Positions 14,101 to 26,100 of a stretch of DNA of 64,000 nucleotides are shown here, piece by piece (the stretch's first letter is position 1; each line of letters begins with the position of its first letter). The notes under the pieces are model-generated. The model ran no database searches. It was not told where the DNA came from and was given only the letters and a program-made list of their open reading frames with translations. Made by a program: the position numbers and the translations under genes. The stretch lies in contig CAIIXF020000005.1 of NCBI GenBank assembly GCA_903813345.2, forward strand, positions 28,525,375-28,589,374, in the 5' to 3' direction. The stretch comes from Owenia fusiformis. Taxonomy: Eukaryota > Annelida > Polychaeta > Sabellida > Oweniidae.

Positions 14101-17100
14101 TGAATTCAATGTCTCTGGAGATATATCCATCTTTTCTAATTTTGTCTGAAGCATGTCACTGTCTCATTCATTATTTTTCTTGTGTCATGAGTTTGTATGT
14201 GGGAAGGGAATAAGAAACAAACAGTGCAGGGTTCTCAACAGGATTTTTTCTTAAGTGGGTGAAAAATTCGTATTTTCACAATTCAGACCAAAATTGTTCA
14301 AAAAATGTCAATTTTTCATGATTTTTCTCATTTTCAAGTGAGTGCTAACGGATTTTGAGGTAAGTGGAAGCTTGTTTTTAAAATCTCAGGTGGGTACTGC
14401 ACCCATTTGCTTTAATGCTTGGGAGATCACTGACATGCATACCTGTTTCAAATCTTTCAAAGTCAGCTCTGATTTTCGTTCATCCTTGACTCTGGACTGT
14501 CCATCTTGTGAGTGGTACATGGCAGACATTGTGGAGTAGGCTGTACTTGTATCGCTAGAGTTGCTGGAGGTGGTCTTAGGGGTGGGCAGAGACACAGAAG
14601 GGTGCCATGTACTAGCCGTCACCTGAAATACAAGGCCACATTTAATTCATAACACAATGCATATTGAAAGAAGAGAAATATGATAAATTGGAGAAATTTT
14701 GTTTGATAAAGAAGCATGGATTGATTGCACAAACCAAATCAGAAAGTTTGGGTTTTGAGAAGAACAAAACTATTTTCATCCGATTTCTTCCTTAGACCTT
14801 CTTATTCATCAAACTCATTGCTTTTCTGCTCTTTGAACATTAGAAGAAACACAATGTCAAGTCCTAACAATAGAAAACATTTCTCTCTCCCTTGATGACT
14901 ATAATCCACTATATATCAAGAGAAAATGTTGATTAGTCACTAGTAATAACCCATGAGCCAATATCATCTGCATTTTAGATTAATGAAGCAACCATAATGC
15001 AGAAGTTCAATTAAAACCTGATTGGATATTACCACTGTGCAACATTTATAATCTTGCCATATTGCAAAACTGATTCCCCTTAATTTCCCTTAAAGAATAA
15101 ATTGTTTGATTCCCTAGTATTTCTTCGCAACTGTGCATCACGCCAGTTTACTCTATTCCTTCTTGATTAATTCAATCTATTCATAATTTTTCAGTTAGAA
15201 ACACAAAACGGGCGATATCAAACTCAAGGGTGGGATTCCAGTAATAGCAACTTGAACAAAGGAATCAATAAAGTTAGTTATTCCTCTAGGGATTATGTTG
15301 ATGTAGATATCCTTTACACTTCTTAAGAATCAGTCATGTTGTAAATAGCATGTTTGTCTGCAGTTTCCTGAAACAATATCACAGCTGAAACACCATTGTG
15401 TGTAGTAAAACCTTTCTGGTCCCAGCCGAAAAGTGTTAGGACTGGAAGTTGTTCACACCAAACAATTGCCTAGTATTGTTATTACAGAGAGAATCTTGGG
15501 AATATTATGATATCTATCATGAAATCCAATCAGATGACATCATCTGACAACAGATCAATCACACTGACCTGGATATATTATTCAATCCAGAACGCTTGGA
15601 CAAAAGCTCAATATCCTTGGACATAGAATTCAATAACAATCTACGCTGTGAATTGATATCAGTCGATGATAAATTACTCTTCTGTGCTTTAATAAGTGAT
15701 TACTTCTATTTGCAATACTATGTAGACATCGCGAGGATGAGTCATCCTCAGGCAACTACTTATATGTAAAAGATCTCAGAGCAGATGGCTAAAGCAATAT
15801 GATGAAACATCTTTAGTGATTTTATATTATACTTCTTATTTCATGCCTACGGTTATAATAAAGGAGGATACATCCCGTAACAGTGACATAAACAATGTAA
15901 AACATACCTTTTATGATAATAAAGCATCCTAATGAACAAAAGTTGGTATAAATAAGTTCCTTCTAGTTCTATACTAAATTGGGTGTGTTTACCTCAGTAA
16001 AATTTCTATTGATGCTATTTTTCTAGGTGTATTATACTTGGCGTAAATATGAGTCATAAAAAGACCAGCTTACACATATTCATCACGGGTCACAAGACTA
16101 TATCAATGAACTATTCGAATAAATCTAGAAAGATATTCAGTAAATAACTTACCTTGTGAGCTCCACCAGGCTTTAGGAGGGATTTACTGAAGTGTTCGTC
16201 CACAGCTGCTACAGGAGGGGCAGACTCCTTGAGGATACGGCCACTGGCAACTGCACTTTCTTGCAAAATGCGCTCCCTTTCTATATGCTGTCTTCTGTCT
16301 TCTCGTAGTTCATACTCTTTCCTCTCTCGATCGCGCATTTCACGCTCTCGTATCTCCCTCTCACGACGTTCTCGCTCGATGCGTTCACGCTCATCACGTT
16401 CACGTCGTTCCTTCTCTTCACGCTCCTTTCTCTCTCTGTAATATAACATCATTTTGAATAATAACCCTGCCTTTCTGGTGCAGTATGTACAAACTCGAAA
16501 TGAAAATCAAGTCAAGCAGTTGTTCAGATTTTCTCTCAGTTTATGAAGAATTTCAGCATGTGATAGGTCTCATCAACCTCAACCTAACATTCCACATAAA
16601 AGTCAAAGTTAACTCAATCCACTAAACAAGGAAGTGAAACTTCAGCTAACAGCTTTCAATCCTGTATTTCCTTAATGTGTTAATGTATGCAGTGTGCTAT
16701 ATCTTCAACTATGTGAGTATGAGCATTGTTTGCTTCATTAGGTTACTCATCCAACTAATTATGAGCCTGTTCTTAACAATATTGTTTCACTGACACACCC
16801 GTATGCAGACTCCTAATGAATTCTTAATATTTCGAGCATGTATGTATGGAATGGTCTGAATGTTCTAATATAATATGAATCTAGTCGACATCCAGCTGCA
16901 TTGCAAAAATCAATAGTAATTCCCTTAGATAGGTTACCATAATCCCTAGGAAACAAAGCATGTGGAATCAATTTAATTCTAGCAAATTCACCCATTTTAT
17001 TTAGCATATATGTCACGTGGGAGTCCACAGTTTCATAACTATTGTTTTATTCTATATATATACAAGTGTTGGATTTCTAGATGAGATCGTACTAACATTC

Positions 17101-20100
17101 TGTTTAAGAGTACAGCATCAGTAATAGCAAGAGAAAATCAATCTTCTCGGATGCTGGCACCATATATTATGCTAATATCCCAATATTGCCAATTACTAAT
17201 GTCCTTGGACGGCTTTACGTGAGATTTAACTTGCAGCTGAATTAACGAATAATTACCACTCAGTTGAAGCAGCAATAATGTTGCGAAAATCATGTGACTA
17301 ATAATAGCCATTATTAATACATGTAGTAATAATCATCATCACGATAATGACATTTGTCTGTGTGCTGAATAACATGCAAAAAATCACAAATTATTAGAAA
17401 AGAGGAATAATATCAGAAATGTCCAAAAGTTCAAAGAATAATTTGTAATTAATTTGTATTAATTTAGTTGAATAAATATATTCTTGAGCAGATTAATATG
17501 TCAAGTCAAAACATCCTAAAAGTCAGTAAGGGATCTATATTACATAAAAATGACCTCAAAATGTAAACATGATTGATTGCATTGATTTAATGAATTAATT
17601 CAAATTTATATTGAAATGATGAGGAGTTATTTCCTTTAGTAAATATGAAATACCAAAAGGAAGTCAAGACACTATAAATACAAAATCTATCTTTAACAGA
17701 AGGCACATTCCCATATTAACGCAACAGGACTTACTCAATTCAAATAAAAGACAACAAAGGAAATACATCAAAGTGGTTGATTAAGACATATAATTCCATT
17801 TCCTCTTGTATTCAGCTTGCATAAAAGAAATCAATCGTAACCAGTTACACATGTCAACTTGGTCCAATCAATGTCTCTCTAAATGAGACATTCCAAGTGC
17901 TGCTGGACTCATTCTCTTTACATTACATGCAAGCAAAAATGCTCTATGAAACAAAACTGCTCAATGATGCAAAGATGTTCAACGAAGCAAAAATGGTCAA
18001 TGAAGCAAAAATGGTCAATGAAGTGAAAGTACTCAATGCAGCAAAAATGCTCAATGAAGTGAAAATGCTCAATGAAGCTTCCATCTGTTTTCTAACAATG
18101 TTTTCTAACAATGATCATATGCCTTTTATACAATATTCATCATCTATAGTTTATGTTAAAAGAGCATTCCATATGGCTTGAAGAGGTCATGATTCCAGGA
18201 TAAATATCTGGACTGGGATATTATTTCTGGGTAAATGTCTTTACTATGATATGATTTCAGGATATCTTGACATACAGCTGTATATGATTTCATGATAAAT
18301 GTCTTGAAGGAGATATGATTCTATGGTAAATGTCTTGATTAGAATATAATTTCAGGATAAGTATCTTGACAAAGGACAACGATATGATTTCAGGGTAAAT
18401 GTCTTGACGAGGATATGATTTCATGATAAATGTCTTGACAAGAAATCTAGGATATGATTTTAGGGTAAGTATCTCAACAAGGATATGATTTCATTGTTCA
18501 TGTCTCTTATATATTTCATAAATTAGAAAACCATTTGTAATATATGTAACGCATCGCACATCTATACACAGTGACAGCATAAAAGTGCAACATTATTCAA
18601 CACCGAACTTACCATGTCATATCATTACATCTGAATATCAGTTTAATTGATCCAGTTAAATAATTGTTGTATGTACATACGTATTATCAATATGACAGTA
18701 TCTAGTAGGCTCATAATTAATGATGAATCTATACTGAATCCGTATCTAGGGACCTAATGCTATATATTTCTATATCAATCGATAAATGGTCTACTATTGT
18801 GATCTAAATTAGAAATACCCGCCTACATATTTTGTTTCAATCGCAATATTATTTATGATGCCTTTATTTTTCGAAATTCAAATGTTGTTGTTCTATTGTG
18901 AGGATAGTTAAAAATATACCAAAGGAAAATAATTTCCTATTAAAATGAAAAAGTGCTGTCATTGCATCAATAGAAAAATCAGCACAAAAGAACCAATGTG
19001 ACATGTCTTTTAATAAATCAAGTAACGTTACAGCTAAATAGACTAACAAATCAATACTTTAGTACAAGTTTCCATAAAAAGAGGGAGCCACGTATATGCA
19101 TTAATCAAAATAATGTCCATTACCAATGAAGGATAAAAGTACAATTAAAGCTAAACTGACACAAGTTCCGACATTGAATAATGAGGGCGAATAATTTTCA
19201 ATGCTGGATATACTTTTATGGGAAAGCTCCATCAGTTTATTGGATCTTTTATAACAGTGATAGAAGAGATTTATCCTCCTGTTTATGGCAAATACCACAG
19301 TGTTTTTTACATCCATGTGAGCTTTTATGAGCAAATGTTACCTTAGTTATGAGAAAGGGAACTTTATAGCACTGTTTAACAACAATGAAATCAACCATAA
19401 AAACAGCTTCAAGGATATTTGTGAACATGATGAATTCAAAGTCTACCACATAGAAGTTATTAAAATTGAGCTTATTTTTCTTTTTCTTAATGTCATATCT
19501 TGTCTTTTAATTAATACTCGAAGTATTGGGTTGTCATGGAGACAACTAACCAGATCCAATTACAGTACTTAAATTATTTTGCAGCGCTTGCCTTAAAACA
19601 TGAAGACATCTGATAATGATGGGTATCACTATAAGCAGCAGCAGTTTATTAATTGCATGAACACCTGTAGGCATTGAAAATGTGATGAATGAGAAAAACA
19701 ATATCCTCAAATGATACTACACAAATACCTCTTTAACAATAAGGTTGAAGACAAACAGGAAATACACCATGGTAACGGTTTAAAATTAGCAAAAACAAAT
19801 AGCATTATATTGGAAGAAATGTACGTTCAAAATCTCTCAAGTAACAGATGATAGCTGAATTTGAAGCAAACAATAAATCAAAAGTGTTCTCAGTCTACAG
19901 ACCCTGTGTGCAACCTGTTATAGTCAATGATATCGTGAAAGTTTGGCATCTGAGAAACTATTGTGACATGACATACCTCTCTACTCTATCCGATCGCTCT
20001 CTTTCTTGTCTTTGCCTCTCTGCTAATAGCTCCTGTTCCCGTCGAATATTAGCATCCCTAAGTAGATCTTCCTGGTACTGAGCTAGCATCCAAGTAGGTG

Positions 20101-23100
20101 GAACAGGGGTGGTGGGGAACTTCTGTTGCCATAGTAACTCCAGCTGCGCACTTGTGATACTAGCTGTGGCACCAGGCACTAGAGATAATAAGTGAGGGTT
20201 GTGTAGCAACTGGCTCTGATAGATGGAGTTGGCGTTGGACTGTTGAGCAATAGAGCCGAGACTACGTGGGTCAGCACCAGCCACAACGGCTAAATGTTGG
20301 GGTAACATGTATGCCTGTGGGTAGTGCAACGCTAAGTTACGTTGATGGGCAGCCTGGGCTAGAGCTAATGCCTGGGAGTGAGAGGTTGCCATTGAGGGCA
20401 TGTAGCCTCCTGCTGCTGTGGTGGGGACTGGAGTGTGAGTACCCCCATGCCTACCATATGTCACAGCAACATGGGAACCTTGAGGGGGTATACTCCCAGT
20501 GAATTTCCTGTGTTGTAACTCAATGTCTTTTTCTATAAGTTTTGGGTCCCTGTAAACCTCAATAGGTTTTGATCTGTCAATCACTAAAGGGCTAGTCGGT
20601 GGCCGATCTGAGTCAGCCGATCGACGTAGCTCAGTCATTCGAATGTCAGTGTGTTTAGAATCTGTCCTTGTATCTGTTGAGATCTTAGTGTTAGGCTGAG
20701 ATCGCTCACTGCTATGTGGACGCTCAGTGTCTCTGTGGTGGGGGCTATGTGTGACTATGGGGGAGTGGAGATGGTGAGGGTAGTTACCATTAGATGGACC
20801 CGGTTGACTACCATTTGTCTCAATTGTTCTATTCTTGTCATCAGATGCATTATGGGATGTATCATCTGGTAATTTTGTTGCATTGTTGGAATTGTTAGTT
20901 TTGTTGTGTTTTGCCAACTGATCGATGACAGAAATATTCACATCTATTTTGGCTGAAATATTATTTTTATCTACTCCATTAGAGTCTTTATCTTTGTTTT
21001 CTTTATTATAACTCTCCCCTGCTGCTAAAAGATGGACCTTTTTATAATGCATACTGTTGTCAATGTTTTCTTCAGAGAATTCACTCAAGTCTGACCCGTT
21101 TTTTGGATCAGTATTTTGTAATGATTCGGCACTTTGTGTTGGACCTGATTGGTTAGATTTTGAGGGAGTTGACTCCAAGTCTTTTGCTGGAGCTACCTCT
21201 GAATTTTTATTACGTTCATTTTGAACCTCTTTCTTCTTAACTTTTGTCTTGTGTTTATTATCACCAAATTTCTCCGCTTTTGGTTTAACTTTTTTCGAAG
21301 TTTTTTCTAAAAGTTTCTCATCTAAGATATCTGATGATGTTGGAAGTTGATTTATTTCATTTAGATTTATTTCTGGTTTAACCTCAGGATTTGGCTTCAC
21401 TTTAGCCACAGGACGAACTTTTGCGACTTTTGGCGCAAGGTTCAATGCAATATTATCAGAATGAGGCTGAGGTATAACTTTTTGTTGCGGTTTCACTGAC
21501 GCAACTTTCAATTGAATGTCTTGTGGTTTCACTGATGTAATACACTTTCCTGAATCCTGACCAACTTGTGATTTCAACTTCACTTTTCTCGGAGTTCTAC
21601 TTTTAATATCCTTGGTTTTGGTCACTTTTGGTACCTTAGGAATCTGTTCCCTCGTTACTTTAACAATTAATGATCTGTTTGAATCAACTTGCTGAGAGTG
21701 ATTCAATCCTGTCGATTGACACCGCTCCGCAGATTGTGGTCGAGTGTTACGTTTAGTAGGTGTGGTTATGGAAGTTGGTTTTTTAACGACAGGCTCTTCT
21801 GTTATCTGCTCCTCAGTTGTACGTTTACGACTACATGTATCTTGTCGCTCGTTAGCTGCTTTAGTAGTAACAGTCTTCTCTACTAATCCTGAAAGCAAAT
21901 GAATGAAATTAGATGAGTCAGGTGACATATTACATATTCTAGTACAATAGTATGGTATTATATAAATGTATGTATACCTTTACAGTATTGTTATTGGCGC
22001 GAATAAGAATCTTACACAAGTTTTGATGCTATTTTTCTTCAAATAACTAGACTTTCTATTAGCACCAGTCTCTACTTCAAACACCTATTGTCAAAATAAA
22101 ATGAACATTTACAAAAAAGCTGCAAAAGCCTTTTTAAGACATAGACGCATATATTGAAAGAGTAAAGTCTATTATCACGTTTCACAGTGATAATTACAGT
22201 CATATACATAATTGAAAATATCATATGTAACCTTATATAAATTGAACATGACAGCGTATAGGAATGCAAGCAAATTCAAAAGAAGCAAAAAATGATCTTT
22301 GTGCAACAGTTGTTAACAATTCTAATGAATAGATACTGTTCTTTGCCATTATTATCAGTTAATAATGAGTCACTGTTTCTACTGTATATTACAATATACA
22401 CTATCTGTAAATTATGTTTCAGGTGATTTTGACATGACATTATGAAACCTTGGGGAACAACATTATTTTCATTTGTTCATAAGTTGTTTAGAAAAAAAAT
22501 TTGATTGAAAGAAACTCCAGAAGTGATTCATATGAAAACTTTGGAAAATCTCTACTGTTTATGTTGGATGTTACATCTTATATTGTTAAATATACCTAAT
22601 TATGATCAGATCTTGAAAATGTACTGTTAGATTGATTATAGTGAACGATTCACATTAGTACCTAATGTCCATATATTGCATTTTAAAGACACAGAACCAA
22701 GACCCTGGGTCCTGTTATCCAATCAAAAAGTAGTTTTCATTAACCAATAGAAATTCACACCGATTGAGCCAATCACAGCCTTCAAAACAAGATTTTTAAA
22801 AATGGCCACCAAAATAGTAAACAATAACATAGCAGTAAAATTTTGTACTCACATATATATGCATTGGTTTCTCATTTAATAATCCACTAAACAATATTAT
22901 AAGAGCATATAATCCAAATAGTAGTTACTATAGTTAATGTGTATACTATTATATTTAATTAATCCGAATAAGAATATTTCATTGTGTAAGTCTAGCTGAA
23001 CTTATATCCATTCACTGGTAAACATGTCCTTTATATTCAATGCCAGGTGGATTCGGGAACCATTCTCTCACTTGTGTGACAACACATGTGGGCATTATCT

Positions 23101-26100
23101 CCCTTTTATGGTATATTATACTTCTGTCACTACTTTTGGAAGCTGCCTTTTTGGTTAAATAGTTAGGATGTCTCCATAGTCCTAGATTGTTTATCATTCT
23201 CCAAAATTCCTTGTACAGTTTTCTCCTTGTTATAATGTTTGACAATGATGGAGTTGCATTTGTTGTCCTCCAAAATGGCTCATACTTGGCTTCATTGACA
23301 ACACATGGGTTCCAGAAACAATGCGGACAATCATGTGACTCTTCATTAGAACTAGGGGAATCATTGTTAGGAGGCTGCGGAGGCTCTGTAGATACATGTT
23401 GTGGTATCATACCAGTCAAAATGCTGATTGACTGACTTGCTTGACTTTCGTCTTCTGTTGAAGAATCAGTGGCTACTGTTTCTAAAGAACAAATTGCTAC
23501 TGTTTCTGAAGAGATACTAGCTGATGTTTTCCTCTTTGCTGCTTTTCTTCTATTCACATTTACTGTTTTTTCTGTATTATTCAACCTACTGTTCTTGTAG
23601 CTGTCCTCAATGGGGTCAAAGTTCCAGTCATAGTGATCATATAGGGATTCTATCACTAACCTCTGTTCCTCAGTTACATTTATCTTCAAGCTGTAAGTTC
23701 TGCTTTCCATTTCACTGCTTGAACTTCAAACATAAAATGACACTGTTTCTTGGATCATAGATTTAGTTTTTAGAATCTGAAAGACCAGTGAAATGCAGCT
23801 TGATAAATGTATATTACTATGGGAAAACCAAGGCTTTCTCCAATTCTTGGAGGTTTTAATAATAAATACTCTCTGGTGGATTCATCATCTGGAATCTCAG
23901 ATATACTCACTCGGGAAGGTACATTAAATGTTGAATGTCACCAGAAATCTAACATATAATCTTCATATGTGGAAGAGTGTAATTTGTTCACCCCTGTGTT
24001 CATGATATGGTACATCCACATGAACTCTTGTAAGGTCCAAATCTAGGTTTCTATTGATGTGACCATGATTGATAATTAATAAACATGACTCCCTGACTTT
24101 GTCAATGAGGCATGTAGAAAATCTCTTGAATTTCCCAATTTTTCAATTTTATAGCTAAGTGGTGAAAGCAGGCAAATCCTAGACCTCTGAGATTTTTAAT
24201 TGGGGCTGTACCACTTATGTGCCTCATGGCATAAGTTGCAAACAGTTACCTGGATTTTTTATTTTTCTGAACTTTCATCATTAAATTATGGCTAGAATTT
24301 GAGTAAGAACAAAAAAGAAATGTGGTTATAATGCAACAATAAAATATGGCTTATCATTTTTGCACTCCCTAGCTTAATAACTAAAATAAATATAATTATG
24401 GTTATATATTTCCCACACTGTCACATCCCTAAGGTACACCCTTTGCCTAAATTGCCATGTGTTTTCAACTGTTACATTTGTGCCTTTTCACATATCTTAC
24501 TAACAGTTACTAGGCAAGACACACATTGTAGCAATCCTAAACTGTATGATGGCAAGTAAAGCTAAGAAAAAGAAGGAATATAGAGAAAAGCATGGGCGTT
24601 CCTCAAGATTCTCAATTGAATGTGCAGGAGGTCAAGAGAAGAAGGAAACTTTGCTTGGAAAACGAGTAAAATAAAGAAGTTTTTACACCTGAATGGCAAT
24701 GTAGATGCCATAGAAATAGCATTAGACTATTGGCTAACACACAATATGCCATCTGCAAGTAGCAACACACATACTTCAGCATCATCTGAAGGCAATCTTG
24801 AGCCAGAGTCTTGGTACACACCAATAGAGAGACATGAAACTGAGCAACCAATATTTTTTACAACTGAAAAAACTGTCAAAAAACTTGTAAGTTTAGTTGA
24901 ACATCATAGCAGAATATGTCAAGCGGAACTTCAGTTGCAAGAAGTAGTATTACATGGACATGCAGCAACAATTGCATTTAAATGCCAGGTCAGCGAACAT
25001 TATGTAAGATGGCCTTCCTCACCCCACTTACCAAATAGCGAGGCTTACGTCAATCTTCGTTTTTTCTTTGGACAGTTGACAAGTGGGCTACTGCCTTCAC
25101 AATATGAGAATGTTGTTAAAGCAGTCGGTATGGGCCATCTAGGTTGGAGAAAAAAGAAGACTTATACAAATGAATTATCTTCTCATATCAGTGAAGCGAT
25201 GAAAGAATCTTGCAAAGCTGCCTTAGATGAAGAAAAGGGGACGTATCCTGATGTCGAGGCAAATGGTATCAATATCATGACGGATGCTCGACATGGTGGT
25301 AGAAGAAATGCGTTTGATTGTGATGTGATATGTTTGGGCCACAACAAACACAGAGTTATACGTTCTGAACATGTTTCAAAGGAAGATGAAATGTCATCTC
25401 AAAAGCATGAGGCATTGGGTACTAAACGGATGTATGAATTTTTTGATGCTGAACAAGTTAAAATAAATATTCATGCCCATGACAACAACGGTACAATCAA
25501 TAAAATAATCCGTGAGCACAGAGGACCTGGTGGCAAGGAAATTTTAAACCAGAATGACACATGGCATGCGGCAAAGTCATTCAGTCGTGAAATAAACAAA
25601 GTTTGTAAGGGGCCCAAATATAAAGATGGCACTCGGAACTCATAGACAAACCCGATGGGGCACGAAAAAGAGCACAGCAAGTTATTTGAAACTGTGATAA
25701 GAATCCGAATACAATCAGGATGAAACTAGAGCAAATTCCAAACCATTATAAGGACAACCATTTAAATTGCGATGCCATATCAAGCTGTAAAACAAATATC
25801 AACTACAGATTAGAGAAAATTAGAATCACCTCACCCATTGCAGAACAATTATTATTATCATCAATTAAAAAAACAGAAATTTATAGACACGCTGAACATT
25901 ATACAGAAGCTATGGACACATTTTATGTTGAGAGCTTCAACAATACGTTGAATATTTTCCATGATAAGCGTGTTGTCTTTAAAAAGCAACAATTCGAAAT
26001 AAGAACTAATCTAGCTGTCGTCCACTGGAATGAAAATGTAGACCGTGATTATTCCAGCATTACTGAAATTGATGATCCACTGAATCCCTTCAAACAAAGA

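Larger units (their letters stand above)
16436..19976. other. KDM3 intron between exons F and G
   Basis: A 3.5-kb intron carrying two adjacent tandem-repeat tracts (17936-18080 and 18181-18500). Otherwise it is AT-rich sequence with short chance frames. Confidence 0.65.

Noticed and set aside
16229-16441. Plus-strand Arg/Ser-rich frame
   Set aside because: It is the antisense shadow of the Arg/Glu-coding exon G; splice sites and phase support the minus strand.
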